Assembly (NCBI RefSeq): GCF_043290135.1 | Contig: NW_027464602.1 | Location: forward strand, 5,647,501-5,711,500 | DNA length: 64,000 bases | Origin: Rhipicephalus microplus | Taxonomy: Eukaryota; Arthropoda; Arachnida; Ixodida; Ixodidae | Direction: 5' to 3' | Shown: one piece after another, positions 48,298-58,167 of the stretch | Position numbering within the stretch: the first letter of the stretch is position 1 | How the letters are laid out: every line of letters starts with the position of its first letter | Notes under the pieces: model-generated | Seen by the model: only the letters and a program-made list of their open reading frames with translations | Database searches by the model: none | What the model was told of the DNA's origin: nothing | Translations under genes and position numbers: made by a program

Positions 48298-50786
48298 GAC
48301 GGTTGCAAGCGCTTTCACATTAAATATCGCAGTTCCCGACTTGTAATGGTGAAAAACACTGCATCTCACTAAGTGACATTGTTTAATGCGGTTTTACGAC
48401 GGTTCATATCTTAACCTAACCTAACGTTCGCACTTGTATCTAAAAACGCTCTATTACATTGTTTCGTTAACAATTACGATATTTACATGACCTCACAGTT
48501 TTTCACCAACTTATTGCAGTACAGAACGCTGTATCTCGCTAAATGACATCGTTCTTTAAGGTTTCACGATGCTTGCATGCGCTTTAACGAGAATATCACA
48601 ACATAGCAGTTTCGCACTTGTAACGGTACAACACGCAGTATCTGGCTTGTTCATGCCATTTTGTGTGCTTTCACAACATTTCAACTATTACAGTTTCGTA
48701 CTCGCAATAAAACAACACTATCTCGTTAGATGACGTCCTTTTTGGTGGTTTCACGACGCTACCTAGCTTAAACTAACAAAACAACCTAATATAACCTTCG
48801 CACCTCTATCGTTAGAAAACGTTTTACTCGCTATTTTACAATGCTCTCTACAACATTACGACGATTTCATGCGCTTTCACAATAGATATCGCAGTTCCCG
48901 ACTTGTAATGGTGAAAAACACTGCATCTCACTTAGTGACATTGTTTAATGCGGTTTTACGACGGTTCATATCTTAACCTAACCTAACGTTCGAAATTGTA
49001 TCTAAAAACGCTCTATTACACTGTTTCGTTCACAATTACGATAATTACACGACCTCACAGTTTTTCACCAACTTATTACAGTACAGAACGCTGTATCTCG
49101 CTAAATGACATCGTTCTTTAAAGTTTCACGATACTTGCATGCGCTTTAACGAGAATATCACAATAAAGCAGTTTCCCACTTGTAACGGAACAAGACGCAG
49201 TATCTGGCTAGTTCATGCCATTTTGTGTGCTTTCACAACATTTCACCTACCGCAGTTTCGTACTCGCAATAAAACCACACTATCTCGTTAGAAGACATCG
49301 TTTTTGGTGGTTTCACGATGCTACCTAGCTCAAACTAACCTAACCTAACCAAACCTTCGCACTTCTGTCGTTAGAAAACGTTTTACTCACTATTTTACAA
49401 TGTTTTCTACAAGATTACGACGGTTTCATGCGCTTTCACATTAGATATCGCAGTTCTCGACTTGTAGTGGTGAAAAACACTGCATCTCACAAAGTGACAT
49501 TGTTTAATGCGGTTTTACGACGGTTCATATCTTGACCTAACCTAACATTCGCACTTGTATCTAAAAACGCTCTATTACACTGTTTCGTTCACAATTACGA
49601 TATTTGCATAACCTCACAGTTTTTCACCAACTTTTTGCAGTACAGAACGCTGTATCTCGCTAAATGACTTCGTTCATTAAGGTTTCACGATGCTTGCATG
49701 CGCTTTAACGAGAATATCACAATTACGATATTTGCATAACCTCACAGTTTTTCACCAACTTTTTGCAGTACAGAACGCTGTATCTCGCTAAATGACTTCG
49801 TTCATTAAGGTTTCACGATGCTTGCATGCGCTTTAACGAGAATATCACAATATAGCAGTTTCGCACTTGTAACGATACAACACGCAATATCTGGCTTGTT
49901 CATGCCGTTTTGTGTGCTTTCACAACATTTCACCTATTACAGTTTCGTACATGCAATAAAACAACACTATCTCGTTAGATGACGTCCTTTTTGGTGGTTT
50001 CACGACGCTACCTAGCTTAAACTAACATAACTCAACCTAATATAACCTTCGCACTTCTATCGTTAGAAAACGTTTTACTCGCTACATTACATTGCTTTCT
50101 ACAACATTACGACGGTTTCAAGCGCTTTCACATTAGATATTGCAGTTCCCGACTTGTAATGGTGAAAAACACTGCATCTCACTAAGTGACATTGTTTAAT
50201 GCGGTTTTACGACGGTTTATATCTTAACCTAACCTAACGTTCGCACTTGTATCTAAAACGCTCTATTACACTGTTTCGTTCACATTTAAGATATTTGCAT
50301 GACCTCAAAGTTTTTCACCAACTTATTACAGTACAGAACGCTGTATCTCGCTAAATGACATCGTTCTTTAAGGTTTCACGATGCTTGCATGCGCTTTAAC
50401 GAGAATATCACAACATAGCAGTTTCGCACTTGTAACGGTACAACACGCAGTATTTGGCTTGTTCATGCCGTTTATTGTGCTTTCACAACATTTCACCTAT
50501 CGCAGTTTCGTACTCGCAATAAAACAACACTATCTCGTTAGATGACGTCGTTTTGGTGGTTTCACGACGCTACCTAGCTTAAACTAACATAACTCAACCT
50601 AACATAACCTTCGCACTTCTATCGTTAGAAAACGTTTTACTCGCTACTTTACTTTGCTTTCTACAACATTGCGATGGTTTCAAGCGCTTTCGCATTAGAT
50701 ATCGCAGTTCCCGACTTGTAATGGTGAAAAACACTGCATCTCACTAAGTGACATTGTTTAATGCGGTTTTACGACGGTTCATATCT
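48298..50786. repeat. Subtelomeric satellite, 4 monomers with a 128-bp tandem duplication
   Basis: Length 2489 = 4 x 562 + 113 + 128. The extra 128 bp is a direct duplication at 49590-49845. No gene is seen. Confidence 0.9.
49590..49845. repeat. 128-bp tandem duplication inside one satellite monomer
   Basis: CACAATTACGATATTTGCAT starts at 49590 and again at 49718. The two copies are essentially identical. The join uses the short match CACAAT, found at two places in the normal monomer. Confidence 0.92.
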
Positions 50787-51320
50787 TAACCTAACCTAAC
50801 CTAACCTAACCGAACCCAACCCAACCCAACCTAACCTAACCTAACCTAACCAAATCTAACCTAACATGACCTAACCTAACCTAACCTAACCTAACGTAAC
50901 CTAACCTAAACTAACCTAACGTAACCTAACCTAACCTAACCCAACATAACCCAACCCAACTCAACCCAACCTAACCTAACCTATCCTAACCAAACCTAAC
51001 CTAACCTAACCTAACCTAACCTAACGTAACCTAACCTAACCTAACCTAACGTAACCTAACCTAACCTAACCCAACCTAACCCAACCCAAGCCAACCCAAC
51101 CTAACCACACCCAACCCAACCTAACCTAACCTAACCTTACCTAACCTAACCTAACATAACCTAACGTAACCTAACCTAACCTAACCTACTGTAACCTAAC
51201 CTTACCTAACCTAACGTAACCTAACCTAACCTAACCCAACCTAACCTAACCTAACCTAATCTAACCTAACCTAACCTAACTTAACCTAACGTAACCTAAC
51301 CTAACCTAACCTAAGCTAAC
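50787..51320 (-). repeat. TTAGG-type telomeric repeat block 13
   Basis: Standard junctions. More diverged than blocks 7-12 (CTATCC, CTCAACCC, CTAAGCTAAC) and closer to blocks 14-16. Confidence 0.95.
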
Positions 51321-51805
51321 GACGGTTGCAAGCGCTTTCACATAAATATCGCAGTTCCCGACTTGTAATGGTGAAAAACACTGCATCTCACTAAGTGACA
51401 TTGTTTAATGCGGTTTTACGACGGTTCATATCTTAACCTAACCTAACGTTCGCACTTGTATCTAAAAACGCTCTATTACACTGTTTCGTTAACAATTACG
51501 ATATTTACATGACCTCACAGTTTTTCACCAACTTATTGCAGTACAGAACGCTGTATCTCTGCTAAATGACATCGTTCTTTAAGGTTTCACGATGCTTGTA
51601 TGCGCTTTAACGAGAATATCACAACATAGCAGTTTCGCACTTGTAACGGTACAACACGCAGTATCTGACTTGTTCATGCCGTTTTGTGTGCTTTCACAGC
51701 ATTTCACCTATTGCAGTTTCGTACTCGCAATAAAACAACACTATCTCGTTAGATGACGTCCTTTTTGGTGGTTTCACGACGCTACCTAGCTTAAACTAAC
51801 ATAAC
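51321..51805. repeat. Satellite left of the LTR element
   Basis: 485 bp up to the LTR. The interrupted monomer resumes at 58168. With 58168-60053 it makes 4 monomers plus about 120 bp. Confidence 0.9.
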
Positions 51806-52630
51806 TGTCATAATATGTGCTGCGCGGGCGCGAAACAGAAACTAAAAAAAAAACGACAATAGTGTGCCGTGCGGTGGCGAAGAGGATGTGAGGTGTGCGT
51901 GTATGTGCCGGGCGGTGTCTACGAGGAAGACGAGAGCTCGTGAGGCGCGGCCTCGAGCGTGGGTGACCGGTGCCTTCGGCAGTGCGCGAAGTACGTCGTT
52001 CGAGGCAGGACTACCTCGTTGGGCGTCTGGCCCGTAGGTACGACCCAGGCCACGTCGCGACACTCGTACTAGCCGAGTGGACAGCTCAGCCTCCGCTAGA
52101 CGACCGGTCTAGGAGAGCTGGCGCCTGGTTCCTGAACCTGTCCTTGTCCCGCTGGTCGTGGAGAGCTGGCGCCGGGTGCCTGAACCTGCCCTTGCGCCGC
52201 TGTTCCAGGAGGGCTGGCGTGGGTTTCCGAGGCGGACTACAGGTGCTCAAGGGCACAACTCCCCGCCGCCGGAACACGTGAGTCGTCGGCTCCAGTTCGT
52301 CGACAGTGGCGCTGAGCCACTGGCGTTCGACGCGGCGACCCTGCGTCTCCCGACTTCGTCACTGCAGGTGACGACGCCGCCCATCGTCGACTTCGCCACT
52401 GAATGTTGCCGACGGGGCATCAACGACGGCCCAGGCTACTACCCCGACGACCTGAACTGTAGGCCGAACGTTCTACTTATTCATTTAGTTTAGCCGCGTG
52501 TTTTTTGTGTTAGGAACTTCGTAATGTGTGGGTTGTCCATGTGTGAAGGGTACAATAGAAGTTGGACGTGTGTTTGTGCACTGGCGTGCTGTCTGATTCT
52601 TTCTGGAGCGGTCCTGCCCCTATAACATCA
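51806..52630 (+). repeat. 5' LTR (825 bp)
   Basis: Starts TGTCATAATATG and ends TATAACATCA. It lacks the first TGA seen in the 3' LTR, so its outer end has lost three bases. GC- and CpG-rich, unlike the surrounding satellite. Short open frames inside it recur in the 3' LTR merely because the LTRs are copies. No clear TATA box was identified. Confidence 0.92.
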
Positions 52631-52635
52631 CAAAC

Positions 52636-52651
52636 TGGCGAGCCTGCCAGG
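52636..52651 (+). other. Candidate primer-binding site
   Basis: TGGCGAGCCTGCCAGG begins five bases after the LTR and starts with TGG, the complement of a tRNA 3' CCA end. I could not assign the tRNA. Confidence 0.55.
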
Positions 52652-52717
52652 ATCCGCTCGTTAAACCAGGGAAAGAAGATAGTTTCGCTCGAGGCAGACA
52701 CACGTTCAGACTGCACC

Positions 52718-53674
52718 ATGGACTTGGAAAAACTCGCCGCTATAGGGCTCCAACTAGGGTTCTCGGGTGCAGAGCTAAACAAGTGGATTGAGGCCCAACA
52801 GGCTAAGCTAAGGGATGAGAGAGCTGCAGAGCGAGAGGCAGCCAAAGAAGCTGAAGAGAGGCAGCGTGAAATTCTGCAGCTTAAGCTAAAGCTTCAGGAA
52901 GGAGCTCAGAATATGCCTGTAGCAGCTAATGACGCTTTGACTGCGCCCAGCACCTCCTCACCCCTCAATCCGCAGAAGTTACTGCCTGTATTTGACGAGA
53001 AACGCGATGATCTGCACGCGTATCTGCAGTGATTCGAGCGCGTAGATACAGGACAGGATTGGCCGCAAGAAAAATGGGGTCTCGCTGTTAGCCTGTGCCT
53101 AACGGGTGACGCGTTAACCGTGATAGGCCGAATGACTGCCGCTGATTCGCTGGACTACCAAAAAGTAAAGAAAGCGCTACTGCAGAGATTTCAGTTTACG
53201 GCTCAAGGCTACCAAGATAAGTTTCGGAAAGCACGAGCAGCAGATGGTGAAACTGGACGACAGTTAGCAGCAAGAATTACCAGTTATTTCGACCATTGGA
53301 TAGACATGGCAAACGTATCCCAAACCTATGAAGGTCTAAGGGATCACGTAATCTCTGAGCAATTCTTGCGTTGTTGCCATCCAAAGCTGGTTGTTTTCTT
53401 AAAAGAGCGAGAGTGCAAGTCACTAGATGAACTCGCTAATTTGACGGATCGCTTCCTTGAGGCGCAGAATTTGACTAATATAGGAGAAGGTCCTGACCCC
53501 GCGAAAGAATCCAGTGGAAAGCCTACCGAAGCGTCGCGGAAACCGCAACTCAAGTGTATCCTGTGTCATCGTTTCGGACATTTGGCTCCTGACTGCCGCA
53601 ATCCACCTAAGCAGATGCTGAAATGCAAGTTGTGCGGTAAAACGGGACATGTCACAGAAACTTGCCGAAACTAG
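52718..53674 (+). pseudogene. gag: gag of the Gmr1-like element (one internal stop)
   Basis: Structural protein that packages element RNA into cytoplasmic particles. Start chosen at ATG 52718 (MDLEKLAAIG), the first ATG after the LTR in this frame. An Arg/Glu/Lys-rich helix (about residues 25-65) suggests a coiled coil. A capsid-like region follows, then two CCHC zinc knuckles near the C-terminus, CILCHRFGHLAPDC and CKLCGKTGHVTETC. The frame is open for 318 codons except for TGA at 53030-53032, a likely CGA-to-TGA transition at a CpG. It ends at TAG 53672-53674 immediately after the second knuckle. Pol follows in the same frame. Confidence 0.88.
53672..53674 (+). other. In-frame TAG between gag and pol
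   Basis: The only stop between the end of gag and the long pol frame in this register; the frame is open on from 53675. It may be a read-through site, as in gammaretroviruses, or a CAG-to-TAG mutation of a single gag-pol frame. Confidence 0.7.
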
Positions 53675-56600
53675 CATGGGAACAACAAACCGAGTTCTTC
53701 GTGCGCATTTAGCGAACCTGACTCTGCCCGGGCTCGTGCTAGAAAAACAGCCAAGCGTCCAGGAAAGAAGATTCCTTGCTCAAGTCACCACGACGACAAG
53801 AACGTGCAGGGTACCATACGTTTCCTGGCCGACGGGATGCCAGTGGTCGAAGGTCTGCTGCTAGGAAGAGAGGTTCGAGTCTTACGCGATACGGGATGCA
53901 ACACGGCAATCGTCCGACGGGAGCTCGTTCCTGATGTGTGCCTGACAGGCAAGAAAATCAGTGTCGTTCTCCTAGACAGGTCAACTAGCCATCTCCCGGA
54001 AGCTATTGTACAAGTCAACACGCCGTACTTCACAGGGATGCTGAAAGTGGCTTGTATGGATCAACCCCTCTATGACCTTGTGCTGGGAAATCTTCCAGGC
54101 GTCAGAGGACCATACGATCCAGATTCTGACTGGAAGCAGGCGACTCATACCCAGGTGGATGAGTTACCTGCGCAAGCACACCCGACCAAGTCACCTGTCA
54201 CCTCAAGATCTGCTTCTTCAAGCGTGGCAAAAACCAAAGCCAATCAACAAGGTCAAGAAAATATCAGGCCTTTGTACGTGTCAACAACGCTCTTACCTGA
54301 CGTTACCAGAGCCCAACTCGCCGAGGAACAGCGAAATGACCCGACACTCAAAGCTGTCTTTGCTAAAGTGAATAAAGAGTTCAAATCGGGAAAGGGCCAC
54401 TGTTACGATTTCATCGAAGATAAAGGATTGCTTTATCGACGTTACCGCCTTGTCACTGGCAGGACGTTTAAACAGCTGGTCACTCCGAAAGCGTTCCGGG
54501 TAGGCATACTGGACATTGCTCATGGCAGTATCATGGCGGGACACCAAGGCATCAAAAGAACTACTGATCGTGTCCTAGAAGAATTTTATTGGCCTGACCT
54601 GAACGGAGACGTAAAGCGCTTTGTCAAGTCTTGCGACAAGTGCCAGAGAACTACCCCTAAAGGAAAAGTTGGAGTCGCACCACTAGGCAACATGCCTCTT
54701 ATCCGGACACCTTTTGAAAGGGTCGCGGTTGATTTAATCGGCCCATTTTCACCAAGATCTGACCGTGGGAACCGATATGTTCTGACACTTATCGATTTTG
54801 CGACTCGCTATCCTGACGCTGTAGCATTGCCCGCAATCGATGCAGTTCACATTGCGGAAGCACTCATCGAGATTTTTTCCCGCGTCGGCTTGCCAAAGGA
54901 AATCGTCACCGACCAAGGGGCAAGTTTTACCTCAGAATTAATGAACGAGGTTAGCAGGCTTCTCTCCGTGAAGATGCTAAAGACAACCCCATATCATGCG
55001 ATGGCGAACGGTCTCGTGGAGAAATTTAATGGCACCCTGAAGACAATGCTAAAGATAATGTGCCAAGAGAGACCTCGATCTTGGGACAGGTACCTAGCTC
55101 CGCTACTCTTTGCATATAGGGAAGTTCCACAGACAAGCCTCGGGTTCTCTCCGTTTCAGCTCATTTACGGCCGCCACGTCCGAGGACCGCTAACCGTGCT
55201 GAGAGAACTGTGGACAAATGAGGGGCTAGACGCAGAAACGCGGACGTCTTACACCTACGTCTTTGATTTGCGCAATCGCCTAGAGGAGACTTGCAAGATA
55301 GCCCATGAACAGCTGGAGAAGGCTCGTGTGAAGCAGAAAACCTATTATGACAGGAAAAGTCGCCCTAGAAAATTATGCCCAGGCAACAAGGTTTTAATTC
55401 TGCTCCCGACTGACTCCAACAAGCTGTTAATGCAGTGGAAAGGGCCGTTCCAAGTCATCGAACGGAAAAATGATGTCGACTACGTCATCGATGTGTTTGG
55501 GAAAAACAAGATTTTTCATATCAACATGCTCAAAAAATACGAAGAGCGCGAAGTGACAGAACCACAACAGGTGTCAGTTGTTGCAGAGCTCCACGAAAAT
55601 CTCCCCGAAGAAGAAGACGAAGTCAAACAAATGCCCATATTGAGCTTGTATCGCACGCAGTTCAGCACGGATGTCAAGCTATCACCACACCTCACTGCTG
55701 AACAAGTTCAGAATGTGCAAGCACTTTTTCAAGAGTATGCGGACATTTTTTCTGACTTACCAGGGAAAACAGCACTCGTGGAGTGTTCGCTACGTCTGAC
55801 CTCCCATAAGCCTGTGCATGTTCCGCAGTACCCCATCCCCCTTGCCTTGCAAGAAAGAGTAGAAAAGGAAGTGCAAGAGATGCTGAAACTCGGTATTATT
55901 GAGCGGTCTCAGTCGCCGTACCACGCTCCCATTGTCGTGGTGAAGAAACCGGACAACACGATTAGGTTGTGCATAGACTTCAGAGAATTGAACAAGATTC
56001 TGGTCCCCGACTGCGAGCCAATACCACGCATCGATGTAGTTCTTGCACTTGTTGGACAAAAGCAGTTTTTCTCCAAATTTGATTTCACGAAAGGATACTG
56101 GCAAGTACCGATGGATCCAAACAGTCGTGAAAAAACTGCTTTCTCCAGCATGTCTGGGCTCTATCACTTCCTCTACATGCCTTTTGGCATTAAAACGGCG
56201 CCAGCAGTATTCGCGCGCCTTATGAGATCAGTACTGGGTGGTGTTGACAACGTTCACCATTATTTCGACGATGTCATCATTGCGACCGATACTTGGCAAG
56301 AGCACATCGACACCCTCAGACAAGTTTTTGAACGAATTAACCAAGCTCACCTCACCATAAAACCAAGTAAATGTGAGATAGGAGAGCGAAGCATATCCTT
56401 CTTGGGACATCGAATCGGGGAGACTACAGTTGAACCGCTTCTCAAAACGCTAGACAAGATTCTTGCCGCAAAACGACCTACAACCAAGAAAGCAGTGCAG
56501 TCGTTTCTTGGCTTGACCGGCTATTACAGGAAGTTTATACCGAACTACGCCGAACTGACCAAGCCGCTGACGGACCTTACAAGAAAGGGACAAAGCCACA

Positions 56601-57064
56601 CTGTTTCATGGGGCGCACATCAAGAGGAAGCATTTACGGCCCTCAAGAAGAAGCTCGGTGATGCTCCCATCCTCCTCGCTCCCGACCTCTCGAAGGAGTT
56701 CGTTCTTCGTACGGATGCCTCCAATACAAGCCTGGGCGCAGTATTGCTCCAGATGGGAAAGGGCCAGGTGCTGCATCCAGTTGCTTACGCAAGTCGTAAT
56801 TTATTGCCCCGAGAAACCCACTATTCAACAATAGAACGGAAATGCCTTGCACTTGTTTGGGCAGTGCAAAAATTTCATATTTACCTCTATGGCAAACCTT
56901 TTGTCATTCAGTCAGACCACCAACCATTACAGTACTTAAATTCCGCCAAACACGTGAACAACAGAGTGTTGAGGTGGAGTCTCCTTATGCAGGAGTACTC
57001 ATTCACAGTTCATTACATCAAAGGTTGTGACAATGTTGGAGCCGACTACTTGAGTCGCGCATAA
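53675..57064 (+). CDS. pol: pol of the Gmr1-like element: protease, integrase, RT, RNase H (intact)
   Basis: Polyprotein of about 1129 codons with no internal stop and no ATG near its beginning, so it is probably made as a gag-pol fusion. Residues here are numbered from the GTG at 53804. Protease is DTG at 29-31 (LRDTGCNTA). Integrase has a zinc finger with H240, H247, C277 and C280, and a catalytic triad D310, D370, E406 (35 residues between the last two). A GPF-type module (WKGPFQVIE) lies near 545. RT has motif A Asp760 (FDFTKGYWQV) and YFDD at 820-823. RNase H has D971, E1011, D1038 and D1081. Integrase lies before RT, unlike standard Ty3/Gypsy. All catalytic residues examined are present. 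The enzymes would act in the element particle and, for integrase, in the nucleus. Confidence 0.93.
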   Translation, partial: HGNNKPSSSCAFSEPDSARARARKTAKRPGKKIPCSSHHDDKNVQGTIRFLADGMPVVEGLLLGREVRVLRDTGCNTAIVRRELVPDVCLTGKKISVVLLDRSTSHLPEAIVQVNTPYFTGMLKVACMDQPLYDLVLGNLPGVRGPYDPDSDWKQATHTQVDELPAQAHPTKSPVTSRSASSSVAKTKANQQGQENIRPLYVSTTLLPDVTRAQLAEEQRNDPTLKAVFAKVNKEFKSGKGHCYDFIEDKGLLYRRYRLVTGRTFKQLVTPKAFRVGILDIAHGSIMAGHQGIKRTTDRVLEEFYWPDLNGDVKRFVKSCDKCQRTTPKGKVGVAPLGNMPLIRTPFERVAVDLIGPFSPRSDRGNRYVLTLIDFATRYPDAVALPAIDAVHIAEALIEIFSRVGLPKEIVTDQGASFTSELMNEVSRLLSVKMLKTTPYHAMANGLVEKFNGTLKTMLKIMCQERPRSWDRYLAPLLFAYREVPQTSLGFSPFQLIYGRHVRGPLTVLRELWTNEGLDAETRTSYTYVFDLRNRLEETCKIAHEQLEKARVKQKTYYDRKSRPRKLCPGNKVLILLPTDSNKLLMQWKGPFQVIERKNDVDYVIDVFGKNKIFHINMLKKYEEREVTEPQQVSVVAELHENLPEEEDEVKQMPILSLYRTQFSTDVKLSPHLTAEQVQNVQALFQEYADIFSDLPGKTALVECSLRLTSHKPVHVPQYPIPLALQERVEKEVQEMLKLGIIERSQSPYHAPIVVVKKPDNTIRLCIDFRELNKILVPDCEPIPRIDVVLALVGQKQFFSKFDFTKGYWQVPMDPNSREKTAFSSMSGLYHFLYMPFGIKTAPAVFARLMRSVLGGVDNVHHYFDDVIIATDTWQEHIDTLRQVFERINQAHLTIKPSKCEIGERSISFLGHRIGETTVEPLLKTLDKILAAKRPTTKKAVQSFLGLTGYYRKFIPNYAELTKPLTDLTRKGQSHTVSWGAHQEEAFTALKKKLGDAPILLAPDLSKEFVLRTDASNTSLGAVLLQMGKGQVLHPVAYASRNLLPRETHYSTIERKCLALVWAVQKFHIYLYGKPFVIQSDHQPLQYLNSAKHVNNRVLRWSLLMQEYSFTVHYIKGCDNVGADYLSRA

Positions 57065-57330
57065 CTGCCGTTTAGGTAGCAACGTGGTTCTTAATACTAC
57101 TAGCCCTCAGTCGTGAATAGCTGACTCCTAGTTGCGACATAGCAACCCTACTTGTACGGTAGTTTTCCAACCGAACTGTAAGCAGCCTTCTCTGAACATT
57201 CTGCTACTATGTACATGCGACCCCTAAGACAATGCAGTGCAGTGCAGGGACCGTGCAGTGACCGTGCAGTGCAGTGACCATTCGTTCGCCCCGCGCCCTT
57301 GTAGTAGAATAGTTGCAAACAACTTTCTCG
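57065..57330 (+). other. 3' untranslated region of the LTR element, no env
   Basis: Noncoding between the pol TAA and the polypurine tract. It contains short repeats of GTGCAGTGACC type at 57233-57279. There is no envelope-like frame. Confidence 0.75.
57233..57279 (+). repeat. Short GCAGTG/GTGCAGTGACC tandem repeats
   Basis: About 47 bp with five to six GCAGTG words, two of them followed by ACC, between pol and the 3' LTR. Function unknown. Confidence 0.7.
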
Positions 57331-57340
57331 GAAAAGGGGG
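57331..57340 (+). other. Polypurine tract
   Basis: GAAAAGGGGG lies directly before TGATGT, the start of the 3' LTR. It is the expected primer for plus-strand DNA synthesis. Confidence 0.85.
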
Positions 57341-58167
57341 TGATGTCATAATATGTGCTGCGCGGGCGCGAAACAGAAACTAAAAAAAAACGACAATAGT
57401 GTGCCGTGCGGTGGCGAAGAGGATGTGAGGTGTGCGTGTATGTGCCGGGCGGTGCCTACGAGGAAGACGAGAGCTCGTGAGGCGCGGCCTCGAGCGTGGG
57501 TGACCGGTGCCTTCGGCAGTGCGCGAAGTACGTCGTTCGAGGCAGGACTACCTCGTTGGGCGTCTGGCCCATAGGTACGACCCAGGCCACGTCGCGACAC
57601 TCGTACTAGCCGAGTGGACAGCTCAGCCTCCGCTAGACGACCGGTCTAGGAGAGCTGGCGCCTGGTTCCTGAACCTGTCCTTGTCCCGCTGGTCGTGGAG
57701 AGCTGGCGCCGGGTGCCTGAACCTGCCCTTGCGCCGCTGTTCCAGGAGGGCTGGCGTGGGTTTCCGAGGCGGGCTACAGGTGCTCAAGGGCACAACTCCC
57801 CGCCGCCGGAACACGTGAGTCGTCGGCTCCAGTTCGTCGACAGTGGCGCTGAGCCACTGGCGTTCGACGCGGCGACCCTGCGTCTCCCGACTTCGTCACT
57901 GCAGGTGACGACGCCGCCCATCGTCGACTTCGCCACTGAATGTTGCCGACGGGGCATCAACGACGGCCCAGGCTACTACCCCGACGACCTGAACTGTAGG
58001 CCGAACGTTCTACTTATTCATTTAGTTTAGCCGCGTGTTTTTTGTGTTAGGAACTTCGTAATGTGTGGGTTGTCCATGTGTGAAGGGTACAATAGAAGTT
58101 GGACGTGTGTTTGTGCACTGGCGTGCTGTCTGATTCTTTCTGGAGTGGTCCTGCCCTTATAACATCA
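57341..58167 (+). repeat. 3' LTR (827 bp)
   Basis: Begins TGATGT and ends ACATCA, a perfect 6-bp inverted terminal repeat, which fixes the true LTR ends. Differences from the 5' LTR: five transitions, one A-run length change and the three missing bases at the 5' LTR start. Confidence 0.92.

Larger units (their letters stand above)
51806..58167 (+). mobile_element. Ty3/Gypsy-type LTR retrotransposon with Copia-like pol order (Gmr1-like), 6.4 kb
   Basis: Two LTRs flank a primer-binding site, gag with two zinc knuckles, a pol ordered protease, integrase, RT and RNase H, and a polypurine tract. No envelope gene is present. The individual domains are Ty3/Gypsy-like, but integrase precedes RT as in Ty1/Copia. 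This combination is known from the Gmr1 group. The LTRs differ by only about five substitutions (all transitions) and small indels, so the insertion is recent. It lies inside a satellite monomer; the left flank reads ATAAC and the right AAATAAC, an imperfect target duplication. Confidence 0.92.

Noticed and set aside
51970..52493. Overlapping 103- and 111-codon frames inside both LTRs
   Set aside because: GC-rich LTR sequence easily stays open. Conservation between LTRs reflects their recent copying, not selection.
57065..57340. Possible envelope gene in the LTR element
   Set aside because: Only about 266 bp lie between pol and the polypurine tract, with no suitable frame.
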